Assembly: GCA_973895155.1 (NCBI GenBank)
Contig: OZ316895.1
Location: forward strand, 9,362,001-9,426,000
DNA length: 64,000 nucleotides
Direction: 5' to 3'
Source: Marsupella aquatica
Lineage: Eukaryota; Marchantiophyta
In this document: positions 34,503 through 46,859 of the stretch, piece by piece
Layout: each line of letters opens with the position of its first letter
Numbering within the stretch: the stretch's first letter is position 1
Notes under the pieces: model-generated
Databases searched by the model: none
What the model was told of the DNA's origin: nothing
Seen by the model: only the letters and a program-made list of their open reading frames with translations
Position numbers and translations under genes: made by a program

Positions 34503-37500
34503 TCAATGAAGAATATATACACGGTCATCAGGATTAACTATACAATCCGGTCTGGGGTTTGTGAGTACATAACCAGTGGGGGCGCCAAGAGTGCCCCTAA
34601 CACGGTACAAACCAATAGCCAAGACACCCTTCTCTCTCAGAAGACCAAGAAAAAGGTCTGAGTACGGTCCGCTCGCATACTGCTCCGGAAGAGCAATCAG
34701 GTCAAAAATTCTCTCGCGTTCTTGCAGGATTCCATCTGCTGTCTTGACATAGCCTCCTTCAATCAATTGTTCTACTATGGTTTGTGTATTTCGATTATAG
34801 AAGGTCGATCGCCTGTGCAAGACGAGAAGAAATAAATATTACATCAGGTCCAACTACCGTTGACATTTGAACACCATTAGCTTACTGTACAACTTCAGAA
34901 CAATAGAGATATAGAAGGTTCAGCTGGTATCTTACATGAGAAAGCCAAGCATAGCCGCGGAAATTGCCTTTCCCTCCATGTAAGGAGGTAGGAAATGAAC
35001 CAGAGCATCTAGGTTCCGGCGGAGACCCTCCGTGGGAAAATGCGCTCTCGAAATTTCATATTGGGGCCGAAGATAGAAAAATGCCTCTGGGTGCTTCATC
35101 TCCACAATCAGATTGTCGAGTGGACTGAAACCATATAATCGTTGCACATTTGCCACAACGACAATGTTTTGTACGTCACTGGTGTACGCTGCAGGTGTCC
35201 GCTGCAAATATTTCTTCTCTCCTAACCCTCCTCCCAAGTCTACTGGTACTCCTTGGTCAGATAAAACGACTACTTTCTCTGTCATTACAACATCCAGATC
35301 AGTTGCAATCCTCCCCAAATTTGTTACTCAGAAATACCAGTAAAGCGTAAGAATAGACTGTCGACGATCTTGAACAAATAGAATAATAATTATAATTTGC
35401 GCTCCCAACCAAACTCGTGCCTCGAATGGACTTACAGAGAGTATGAATAGCATCTCAATTCTCTACAGAAAAATATTTATTACTAGCAAATCCCACATAC
35501 CCAAGTCATCCGTCAAGCGAACGACCAGAGAAACAACTATTAGTTGCAAGCCCATCAAGTTCCTTACGCAAACAGACCGACCGAAAAACAACCAGCAGTT
35601 GAAATCCCACCCGACTTCGTCGCTCAACCAGGCCCATTCAGAGCAGGAATAGAATACGAGTCTTACCTGCTTGAAGTACCCCTCCTCGCAAAAGATCGAG
35701 CTCATAGTGTGGGGAGCCCTTCAAAAAGTATACGTCTTTAAAGGCACCCACCATGCCCCACTGTTTGGCATTGACTTCTCTTGGATAGAGCATCACGACT
35801 GGAGGATTGGGAAATCCTGGCTTGCGGACTTCCACCAAGAAATAGAAGAAATGAGTGGGCCAACCAGTTTGGCAACACACTAGAATGTGTGGAACATTAA
35901 ATGCGACCATTGAAATCGTCCTCTCTTTAAGATCCTTCAGAATGACGTCCTCTTTTTCTTCGATAAGAGCAGGGTGTGGTCTGTCAAGATATGACAACGG
36001 AGGCCAGATCAACAGTTCTTCTGCTGCCTTTTCCAACGTCTTTCCCTTCTCAAACCCATGTGCAGAGTCAATTGCAGGTTCACCTGTACCAGCTTTGATA
36101 TTCTCCACACTAAGTGATTCAAATTCATGATCCTTGACAGCTCGCCCTTGCAGGATTCCTATCTCTATTGCAGCACCTTGGTTTTTCCCCCAATCTGGGT
36201 ACCGTTGCGTTGTATAGACATCCTGTATTGCAGTCCTAAGTTGATACTCCAGCTTACGAGTACCGTCAGGGTGATTTACAGGCCCAATAGGTTTCTTTGC
36301 CCCAAAAGCACCAGTTCCTAAGCCTTCCAAAGAGCTCGGATTTCTTGGCCTTGAAAGGGTGCTGGTGCTCCGTTGCCATTTGCCACTAGTAGGGTCTCGA
36401 AGTTCGGTCCCTTGATTATCCCGTCTTATCGTTGGAGTGCTTGTTGCAAGTTCCCAAAGCTTATGGAAGACTGATACTTCATCCTCCTTCGGACAGTATG
36501 TGCTAATAGAATAAGCAGTGCGCAGATCGCTGGCGATTACAATTCCAACGTCATCAGAACTGATCAGTTGCCCTTTCGGATAAAGTAAGACCTTGCGATC
36601 GGGTTCACCATCTGAGTTATATCCCACTAAAGTATCCAAGCCCAGAAGGATGCTAGTGAAAGTCAAAAAGATAAACTCCGCAGCCTGCACACTCAACGAA
36701 ATTCACCAGTTAGTTTTTGTTAACTTTAAAGGGCCCGCTAATTCAATCAAGACAAGTGATTCCTGCAGAACATAGAGACTACTATTGCCCAGGTCCATCC
36801 AATCCGGAAGCAGCCTTCTTCAACCGTCGATGATCCCGACTAAAAATGAAAGGAAAAGATGGATGGGCGCCGGTAACTTTGCTTCCTGAATATGTCTACA
36901 CATGTGCTCACTAAAGGACCTCTTCTCAGCAGCAGTGCAGAGTCTGAAAAACTGTCAGCTACTTACCTCGTCAAAGGAGAGTCCATGGAAGGCTTTGGGT
37001 AGAACAACTGGATACACTTCGTTGTCAAAACTGTGAAAACATTCCGTCAGAAAGTGTCTGCGGTTTAAATACTTGATCTGTAGCTCTGAAGTGAACAAGT
37101 TTGTGATGAGTGTGTACAGGCCGTGGACAGCGCAACTGGAAATTCACGCAAGGGCAATACAAATTAGACTCGTCATCAGTGCTTTCGGAAGGGACAAGGA
37201 TGAAAGGCAGCTGAATAATGTTAGACAAGTCACCACCTAATTATTCGGCGTTAAAAAGCCGTGCGTTCAGAACGTCTTTCGAGTCCTTCGAATACTGACC
37301 AGCTCAACCAGAATTTCACTTGAACAGTGAGCTAAACGATAAAATGCAACTCGTACAAGTCTATTTCCAATTTGTCAACAAGGCCATTCCGAGTTGATGC
37401 AGAACTCCTGATCATGCGGGCTTGCCGGCTAACGAATAAAATACAAGAAGATGTGCCGCTGTATTCCACCCTTCTCTTCTTTTGTCCACCCCTGAATTGC

Positions 37501-40500
37501 TGTATTGATACTTTTATATTATGATGATGCCTTCTGGAAATCGAATGAGTCCGAGACGTACTCTGAACCGTACTCTGAACTAACATGTTTATTTGGCTCT
37601 TTGCAGCATGCACTGGTTGTTCTTATTATACAAGAAGATCATGAATGATTTACCTGCGTGCCATCATCTTGTAATGAATTGTCACAGAGCAGATAACCTC
37701 TATGCATGCTCGGTCAGCCTGATCCCAGACAGAACTTTTGTGAGTCTCCGGGTCCAGTACTTCTATGATAATGCGTACTCTCCGACGATTGCGAGACGAA
37801 TTGATACAGAATCGGTGGACTGCCAAAGCCCTTACAATTTGAGCAGCATCCTCGACTTGGTGGTTTTGCTGGGACAATCAAAGTGAACGAATCCGTCATT
37901 CACTCCCATGTATAACAGACTGAATTCCGACCAGCTGAACCCATCGATTTCTCTTCAATGGTGGACTAGTCCAAGGGCACATGCGTTACATTATAACTAT
38001 ATATCCTTACTAAGACTTTCCCCAAGATGTGACACAGCCAAAATGGAGACTTACTTCTGATTCTTCGTCAGCGAGTAGGAAGAAAGCAGCTGCTTCATCA
38101 GCATTCACACGCTCTAAATCTGATTGGCGGACAGGTGACCCCTCCATGAACTCAACATAGCCATTGTACAGAGCGAGAAGCTGTTTGAGTTCAAACCTGT
38201 CCACGACGAAGCACATGTGAACCAAAGCTGACATTCTTTTGGAGAGAAGCAATAGATAACAGTTGACGCCTGTCTGAAATCGACAGTATCGTCCAAGCAT
38301 ATCAACCTCACAATGTAAAGGAAACAGATATTTGGTGTATACGCAATATCATGGCTGTCGGGAAAGAGAACTCACGATGGAGTGAAGGGAGCCAATATGA
38401 CAACCCTCAGAGGGTAGGTATCAAGATCTGGACGATCACAGATAATATTAACACATCAACGCTATCATAGCGCATTTACTTACACTTACATCCAATTAAA
38501 GAGAATTACAGCCTGCTCTTCATGATCGCTTGAAAAAGCAGGAAGAAAGTTTCACAGATTCCGCACAATTTCTATTTTTTAGAAGTGGAGGACGGTGTGG
38601 GACACATCTATTTGGTCAATTTTCACTTCTACCTCTTTCAAGTAAATCATGGCCATGTGTCTTATTTGACTGGCTTCAGAAGTTCATGTTTGCGACCTGT
38701 GGACTCGGAATAACCAACCCTGGAACAGCAGATTGGAATAATCAAACATTCACTCTAAACCACTGGTAACACTATCGAGAGGAGCGACGAATGTCGTTTT
38801 GCAGGAAACTTACCTTCAGAATGAGTTGGATTGTAAAACTCCGCCAGGAAACTCTGAATTGCTATGAATGTTATGCTACCGCTAATAATAAGAAAGCGAC
38901 TCCCGTGAATTTTTGTTGAGTTAAATGAACCACCGTAAGGCCTGCAATAACCCAGTTTCAAGTTCATTAACTGAAGGAACCGATTTCTAGAGCAAAACAA
39001 TTGGCATGATAGTCTCGAGCAAAGTTACTTCCAATGACTGTCACACCAAACATGGGACGTGGGCAATAGTTTTGTCAAAACTCAAAATAACCGAGCCAAA
39101 CTCTACTTCTAGACACCCATCAGAATTATTTTATGAATCTAAACATACATCACACTGCCAGACAAAAGAAAGCGCCAAAACAAGAGACAAGATCTCAAAG
39201 AAAGGAGACCCAAGAAGGGAGAGAAAACAAGAGAAACCCCAGGACGACCAAAGAACCAGAAAGCTAACGTATATCTTTACTACTTTTCGTCTAAGAGATA
39301 CAATGTGCTAATGACTTACCTGCGGTATGCCAGAGTAGTAATATGACCGATCTGAAGGGGCAGAATTGTAAGGGCAGCAATAATAGTGACCACAGCAATC
39401 AGCTGACCTGCCACTGTTTTAGGAGTAATATCTCCATAACCGACTGTTGCTACCTGGAGGTGTCCGACGAAAATAAGAGAATTAAAGTAGATAATGACAT
39501 AGTAGATCAATCTGCAAATCAAGCTCGACTTTGGCTATATGATATTCCTCACTGGCCCAAAAAAAGTCAGCTCTCTACTCTACGCTTGACACAAATGCGA
39601 GTCACACCTCAATCTTTAGCCAACGCAGATGTGATGTTAAAACATTCAGTGGCAGAATAGCAAGCTACATGGGATTCGTAGAGCCTGAGCTAATCTCACG
39701 TACCGTTACTATGAGGAAATACAGCGACTCCCAGAAGGTTAAGCACCCTAGGGCGGGACAGGAAGCTTTTCTTGACGATGAGGCTAAGTGATATTCCGCC
39801 CATTGAAGGAGCCCAGCATCCAAGAAAACTGCGACATAAAGCATACAGTAGCTCAGAAAATATATGTATAACTAAGCTATTCTCATCTATCCGTTCTCAG
39901 TTTGGATCTTCGTAGTAAAGGCCCAGCTGATACTTCTGTGATGAATAATCTCTCCTGCTAAATCGAGCCATTTCTATTAATTGTGTGTCATGGTCGATTG
40001 CACCCATGTGAAGACAGAAACGCTCCAACTCAAAACTGAAAGGAACATCAGTGACCAAGAAGAAGCTTACTAACACCCAACGTGGTAATTGACAATACTA
40101 CGATCTGTTGAGTCACCGAGCTCCCAAAGAAGCTCCATTTTTTGTTGAACGAAAAAATCCTGATCATAGCCATTGCAATCTTCAGTTCGGGAGCAGCTGC
40201 CAGTTGCTAGTATTAAGCTGAGTTAAATAAATGAATCAGTTCCACAAGCAGCAGCGACGATGGCTGATAACTCACACGCATAAGATGTCCTTCAAGGCAG
40301 TTTATTCATCTGTAGCAGTTTGTAGCTTGTCACGGTTATTACGGAGACCAAACATTTCCAAATTAATTTGTCCAATCCTTAAGCTTTCGCGTACTGTACT
40401 AGAATTGCTAGATTTGATGTCAACAGGGATATGAATGTAAATCATCAAGTCCGAAGAAAAGCCAAAGAAAATACATTCTATGTGAGCCTCTTAAGTTTGT

Positions 40501-43500
40501 GACATAACCTGCGAAGCTTATAAACCAGCTTACCTTGCAAGCCGTATAAACGTCAACAGCTCTAAGAAACTATAACCGTAGATATGTGGTCTGCAACGAG
40601 GTAAAACAGTGAGTAGTTCATATCTTTCACCTGATGTTGCAGTTCTCAAGAGCTTTCCAAACCGAACAACTTAGATCGAAAGACTCAGTCTCTTGAAGCC
40701 ATAGCACTGGATTACTACATCTGAAAGTTTTGGAAGTAGATGTTTTGGTGCTTAACGTATCAATGTGGTTCATAGCTAAACCAGACCTAAACATCCCCTT
40801 AGAAAGATGGCATGCTTCACTTCAAGAACACTTTTGGGTTTACATGTGTATATCAAACTCACCTGAAAACTAATATAATTGGAAGAAAACTCAAAAAATC
40901 AATCACTCCCCAGACTGAAAATACGAAGTAAAGCTTAACTGGCTCACTGCAAAGAAGCCCAAAACGGCGAAAGATTTAGTGAGTCAGATATACATTGTTA
41001 ACCTTAAAGTCATTAAAAAGTCGTACTTTGTTACTTCGTCATGCAAACTACTAATTTGTATCGTTAAGTAATTTCAGTATCTCTTCAAAATGCATCCAAT
41101 AAGATGTCTATAATTGCTCGACAACACATTTTCAAAAATTCAGTCTCTACAGTGCGCTGTTAACTGTTGAATTGACTGTCTAGCTTCTCAAAATCATACA
41201 AGGGAAGGTTGGTTACCTAATAACTCGCAAGACGTAGTCAGCAAGAAATGTAAAACTGATGGCATTCTGTAGTCGAAAGGCCCAGTTGTGGCGGAGATCT
41301 GGGTTGTACCTGCAATAAGCCACACCATTTGCATCAAGAGAGCTACTAGCTTCATATCATACTTTAACGCGTTCGGAGCTCCACATGAAACGTCGAAAAA
41401 CTTTGCTGTAATGCCATGAATATCCCATCCGAAGTGTATATTTTAGCTAACTCTAGTTGCGAAGGTCATATTTGATGTCAGACAGAAGGACATTAGACTT
41501 ACGTGGAGTAAACATAGAGAACAGCCGAGAGTACCGCCAGCACAAGCTCCAACTGCTCCAACGACCCACAGATCCAAAGTGCATTACTAAGATACCCTGC
41601 TTAACCATGAAAGTGATCAAGCAAAAAGAACGGAAGTCGCTAAAAAACTACACCTAAGCTGTCGAAAGATTGGATTTCGTGAAATGGGGAAGTCCACCAC
41701 AATAATCGTCAGAACCTGAAATGACGGCAGAGCTCACAAAACTAATAGCTACCACCGCACATAGCAAGACTGAATGTTCTTAAAGTAAGGGTAAGCTTTA
41801 TGAGGTGTAGCGCTTTTCTCAGCTCCTGGCTCCAACGAGAGTAACACTCGAGCGAATTCTCTCCATGCAAAGCTTCGCAAGTCATTATTAATTTTAGCAA
41901 AACTAAAGCAGGTCCAGCAAGCCTATCCAGAATGGCAACTGCTGACCGCTGCAACCTGAGGGATTTAGACCCTTCAGCAAGGCTCAGAAGATTGCTTCCG
42001 TGCAATTTTTGCTTTTAGGAAATAGAGTATATATACGAAGACCATTTTTAGCATCGTTGGCCAAACCGCCCAAGTAACTTTCTGCCTACACCTTCAGGTG
42101 CGTAGCTTTTCCTAAACTAGTAGGAACATAAATATCTTCTGGGGTGGTGCGCATCAGAAATATTGTTGATACTTTTACACCCCGCTAAGTCCTTTGACCA
42201 GTAGGCCCTCCCTGGGAAAGAAAAAGATTACAGTATTGGAAAAACAGATTTCACTTTTATGTTTTTAGGCCAACAAAACCTAGTGCCAAATTATATGATT
42301 GTCATCAATCTGAGGTACAGAAAAGCAGCATCAGAGAAAGTATCACAAGGATGGGATCAGAGGCTGCCAGAGAAACGCTTCTCATCCAGATTTAGAGTCT
42401 ATAAACTAAACAGCAAGTTAAGCTCCCTGGCAGTTTCCGTGTCCAATAGCTGTCGTGTGCACGCTGCTGGGGATAGAGGAAGCGAAAACCTTCCAAATAA
42501 GAGGGAGGACTGGCCAAATGTGCAGGAACTAGGGACGAAATGAAGGACATCCCTTAACAAATTCAAGCCAGGCCTCAATTTCTAAGATTCAGCTTCAGCT
42601 TCAACATGCTGACAAAAATAATGGGCAGATCAGTGCATAAGTGGTGCAAAGCTGGCAAGTCACCTGCGGCAGATTTAGAATCATCGCCTGTGACCACATC
42701 CTGTTGTGTTAACCCATATCCACCTCCTGAAAGGAGCATCACAAGACATTTATATGCAATTTAGTTGGGTCAAGCAGAGTGTGGATATTGATAGCTCAAA
42801 TATCCAACGACTGGGAAGCAGGACAGCATGCCAGATGTCTTCTAAATTACCTACCTATTACATATTCACCCGACTACTCTTTGGTAACACGATCGGTATA
42901 CCAAGGAGGTCAGATAATTACATTAACGAACGGGAAGACTTAGTTTTCTATCAAAAACTTTGAGAATAATCTCACGTAGAAAGAAGAAGGAAGTGAGGTG
43001 TGTTGAATATATCCATTAGCCCCAAATAAAGAAGAAGTTTTCAATACTCTATCCACAGAAGGGGCGCAGAGCACAGAACCGGGGCATCAAGAAGGGAGAC
43101 AAAGAGAATCTCACAAAACCAAGTGGAGATACACGTGTGATAAAATTCATTCACGCACATTCGAGCACGTGGAGAGAAGATTACCACATACAGATGATAA
43201 AATGAGGGTTCGAAGGCCAATGAAGTCAAGAAGACTAGCTGGCACCTCATTACACGATGGTATTATGATATTCAAAGATGCCACAAAATGGCATTGACAA
43301 GAATTAAACCAAATTCATACAACAAGCGTCAAAATCTTTGCGCCCCATGTGAGAGGAGAGTGGAAAAGGCTTACTACTCCCATGGATCCCAGCCTCAATG
43401 CATCATCCCCACGATACTAAAAGCATTACTGACTCGAAGGTGATAGACCCCTACTACTAGATGTTGTATGCACAAGAAGACAATTTTATAACGAATCAAA

Positions 43501-44832
43501 GTAAGTTTACTAACGCCACGACAATGATGAATCATTTCACCATCAATGCTATAACCAGAAAGCGTCAAAGCCTCGTCAGGATATAGAGCTCTGAAGTAGA
43601 TTATCTGGTCGTAGCTCGCAATAGCAACTAACGTAAGAACATGTTTTTGCTAGGAAGTTGCCATTCACCATTGGTTCGAAGTCTTGGACCCAAGAAGAAT
43701 GCATTATTAAACATCTCCTCATGTTCCCTCATATAGAAAAGAAAGTTTTAGTAGGACTCACTTCTCACCAAAACCTTAGGGCCGCAGGGGCATTCTCGCC
43801 TATCCAGTCCTGAGGAGTACAGTGGTCGGCTTCACCACAACGTGAAAATTTTCCCAAGTTCCAGTGAGCAGCAGAGTCTCATGACGATAAATGTCATGTG
43901 AAAGGCATGAGGTCAATACAGAAGAAAGTTGCAGCTCGAAAATGCCTCTCATGTAATTAAAAAAGGTAAACTGTATGTCTCGGCTGATTAATTAGTATTT
44001 GTCACTGTCAGATTACAAAACCGCTCACCGAATGAACTACAGGATCAGATGTCTTGTTGCATGAGATACCAAAATTTCGGGAATTCTCCCCGCCTCTTTG
44101 TACAAAGTTTTTCTGAACCTTACTGTCTTACTTTATCATCTTCCGTTTGTATGGGAGCAAACGTTTCTAGACATGCTGGGAGCGGCGATCATCGAGAACG
44201 GTATCAAATGAAGGGATGCTTATCAGCATATTGGCATGCACGCGATCACGGGACTTCAACATAATGAAGTCCCGTGATAAAGCTGATTCGAGGAGTTGTC
44301 CCAACTTTGATCAAAAGCAGAAAAGAAAGGGGATAACTATGCGAAGCAACATCATGCAGTCAGACCTCAGCAATGAGTCTGAATAAATTCTTACCACATT
44401 CCAAACTGTCCCAAAAACTCCACTCCTGATAGACGCCCTGAGTTTGACACTTAATGGCACTTCACCGAACAGAAAGGAATCATGATATGTTCGTAGAACT
44501 GATGGACTCGCCTCAATTTGCTTCAAGACTTGTCTGTTATTCCAAGTACCAAAACTGTCCTTTGCTTTGAGAGCATAATAATGCCAAGCGTCCCAAGTTG
44601 CCAAATTAGAGGCGTCCTCCCTTACGCCTTTCAACCCTAGATTTGGCATGGCAATACTATATTGTGAGGTGCTTGTAGATGCAGATGATACAGTCCCCTC
44701 ATTTCCAGGTTGTCCAGGCGAGGATGCTGGATGGTGTGGAGATTCGGCCGGGGGGGTGCTATCTACGTCTCCTGTGTCCAATTTTCCTGTTCCACGTCTC
44801 GCAATCAATCTTGACAACTTTGAGGAAACCAT
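34503..44832 (-). CDS. Slo/BK-type potassium channel, 17 exons, 1189 residues
   Basis: Exons (minus): 44832-44395, 43809-43769, 41586-41503, 41309-41217, 40946-40863, 40590-40534, 40159-40071, 39828-39704, 39453-39320, 38941-38814, 38427-38376, 38196-38055, 37868-37654, 37135-36967, 36684-35667, 35326-34936, 34812-34503. Every intron is GT-AG, every codon phase joins, and the total is 3570 nt. Membrane segments: S1 LELVLAVLSAVLYVY (about 173-187), S2 about 203-218, S3 KLYFVFSVWGVIDFLSFLPI, a weak S4 FLELLTFIRLARIF with two arginines, S5 about 281-302, pore helix FWESLYFLIVT, filter VATVGYGD (338-345), and S6 ending LTILPLQIGH. RCK1 begins GSRFLIISGSITF (about 396) and RCK2 near 873 (ISMVAFNVPHILVCC, LKGSPHYELDLLRGG). 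The C-terminus has YVLTNPRPDCI as in Slo channels. The aspartate-run Ca2+ bowl of animal Slo1 is not visible; LPLQ after the pore resembles Slo2. It should form a tetrameric, ligand-gated K+ channel. The second exon (41 nt) is the least certain part. Confidence 0.92.
44245..44278. repeat. Perfect 14-bp hairpin in channel intron 1
   Basis: ATCACGGGACTTCA at 44245-44258 pairs exactly with TGAAGTCCCGTGAT at 44265-44278 around the 6-nt loop ACATAA. It lies in the first intron of the channel gene. No longer flanking pairing was noticed. Confidence 0.85.
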
Positions 44833-45860
44833 GATTGCAGAATATCCTCTGCTGCAATGGAATTACGAGACAAAAGTGCATCACATGCGAAGGATGCGTA
44901 TCAAACAAAGTATTTCGACAGCTTATCTGACAGCTCCAAAGCCGACAGAAGTATTCATTCGATCCGATTCAATCGTATCCGACCCTAGCTAATCTGTAAG
45001 ATGTGTATCACGCAGTAGAAGATTCCCGAGCGAAGAGGGCTCTCCGTAACATAAGTGTCGTCCGTTCGTCCGTCCGCAGGGAGAAACCGCACGGGACAGG
45101 GGAAGAAACCGGGCGGGATTCTTAATGTCTGTCAGTTGCTTGTTAAACCATGATAACCGGGGTCCCGATTGCCGCAAACATTCAAATGAACTGCAGGAGC
45201 CATCAAGCCAGAAGTTCAGTAAGTCAAATTCAAGCACGACTGAATTCAAAGATCACTGAATGCCGAAAACCCCGTGCACATGTTATGTAAAGCTCACATT
45301 TCTGTGCTGCATTTCAGCAAAATTCTTAACACTAATGTAGTCTACAGCGAACCGAAACCGAGACAGAATGCGAGTAGATCGAGCTAGGATTTCTTGACGG
45401 GAGCTTGAGGAAATGCTTGGACCTGGTTGCAAACGACTTAAGCGAGATCGCAGAGTGTTAATTGATAGAGCTCAGATTGATGTGCGGAGCTTCAACAAAA
45501 AGCTTCAACCTCACAATGCAAACGAACAGACGCATCAAACAAGCGATAACAAAGACTCAGTGAGAGAGGGAGAAAGGGAGAAAGGGAGAGAGCTCACATT
45601 CTCACAACGAGAGATGAAGCTCCAGCACCAACACTACAACGAGAGAACCAGATGGCCAGCCAGCCAGCGGATGAGCTTGGCTGGCTTGCTTCTTGGCCAG
45701 GGATGGAGTCCAGGGGATGTGCACAACGCTTTTCGAGGCAAATAGTGCAATAATAGTGCAAACCATATAAAATGTCGGTTTAGTTCTCAAAGCTGGGTGA
45801 AAAGTGTAACCCGTTGACGTGGCTATCTCTATTGCCACCTGGCCATTTCCCCTGTCGCCC
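44833..45860. other. 5' flank of the channel gene
   Basis: It must contain the channel promoter and leader. No TATA box or known regulatory motif stands out. A plus-strand ORF at 45413-45745 covers a purine-rich GAGAGAGGGAGAAAGGGAGA-type stretch and is probably not coding. Confidence 0.4.
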
Positions 45861-45865
45861 TAGTG

Positions 45866-46180
45866 TCTAGACGGGGCATTTTCCCCTCAACCGGTTGTTT
45901 GCCCTGTCACGGTTGGTTTCCCCTATCACCCTTGTTTCTCTTTGGACACCACTTTTTCGTGTCACCCTAGTCTCTAGATGGGGTATTTCGCCTCGACCGG
46001 TTGTGTCCCCTGTCAACTTTGTTTCTCCTTGCACGCCACTCTTTTCCCTGTCTAGAGGGGTGCATTTCGCCTCAACCGGTTTGTTTCCCTTGTTACCCTT
46101 GTTTCTACTCGTACACGACTCTTTCCATGTCACCCTTTGTTTCTCCTTGTTAATACCCTTTGCTTCTCCTTGTTCATACA
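45866..46180. repeat. Degenerate tandem repeat with CCTCRACCGGTT core
   Basis: Three units carry TCTAGANGGGG, then CATTTCGCCTCAACCGGTTG, then GTTTCCCCTGTCACCCTTGT, TTCTCCTTG-ACACCACTCTT, at about 45866, 45968 and 46050. The minus-strand 104-codon ORF across it is repeat-derived. Confidence 0.8.
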
Positions 46181-46636
46181 CACGTGTGCCGCAGCATTAT
46201 TGTCTATGGAGATTCACTTGCTCATGAATATTGAATTGGTTTTAGAACTTTCCAAATACACAAAATAACAGGAAAGAACAATTGAGTATCCAAAGGATAA
46301 GGAAGACCACAAATTGACTTACTTGTGTCAGACTCATAAGTTTTATACAATAGTCCAAAAAATCTCAAATTAGCCTAAGTCCAAGAACTACTGTGGCTCC
46401 GTGAGTCGGTTATAAAAACCGTAGGTGCCCCGTGCTACCCGTAGGCAGTTTAAAATAGAAAATATTGTGCAGTAAACAAAAAATACTATTTATTATATAC
46501 CCTTAACAGAATAATATAGGGCATCGACAATGTTAAGTATCAACGTCATGGGATCCCCAAAACGGCATCAAACCTAATCGTGCAAAGTATTTTCCATATT
46601 ACTGTCAAAAACATACCCCTTTGCTCACTGCCTGCT

Positions 46637-46815
46637 ATTCTAAGGAGTGCCCCAAAGTCTAGTAAAGCCATCCTTACCGCCTACACGTCTCATCTTAATG
46701 TAAAGTAAAGAGTGCCCCCGAAGTCTTGTAAAACCATCCCTACTCTTCACACGCCTCCCTTTAACTAATGTTAGGAGTGCCCCTTATGTCTTTCAAAGCC
46801 ACCCTTATACTTTGT
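46637..46815. repeat. Three-copy repeat of about 70 bp
   Basis: RGAGTGCCCCNAAGTCTNGT, AAANCCATCCTTAC, CNCACACGYCTC occurs at about 46644, 46709 and 46775. A following direct repeat, CTCTGATTGGGTTTCTT, occurs twice at 46831-46858. Confidence 0.8.
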
Positions 46816-46859
46816 ACATGTACTCTGATTGGGTTTCTTACTCTGATTGGGTTTCTTGC

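Noticed and set aside
41716-41769. Hydrophobic 54-nt candidate exon (LLCAVVAISF) before S1
   Set aside because: It joins S1 only through the 41596 acceptor and cannot be joined in phase to exon 1; the 41-nt exon at 43769-43809 makes all phases agree without it.
34503-44832. CASTOR/POLLUX (DMI1) identity for the channel
   Set aside because: Those plant channels lack a TVGYGD filter; here the filter is canonical and the RCK and C-terminal motifs are of Slo type.
45867-46181. 104-codon Lys/Gly/Thr-rich minus-strand ORF
   Set aside because: Entirely within a degenerate tandem repeat.
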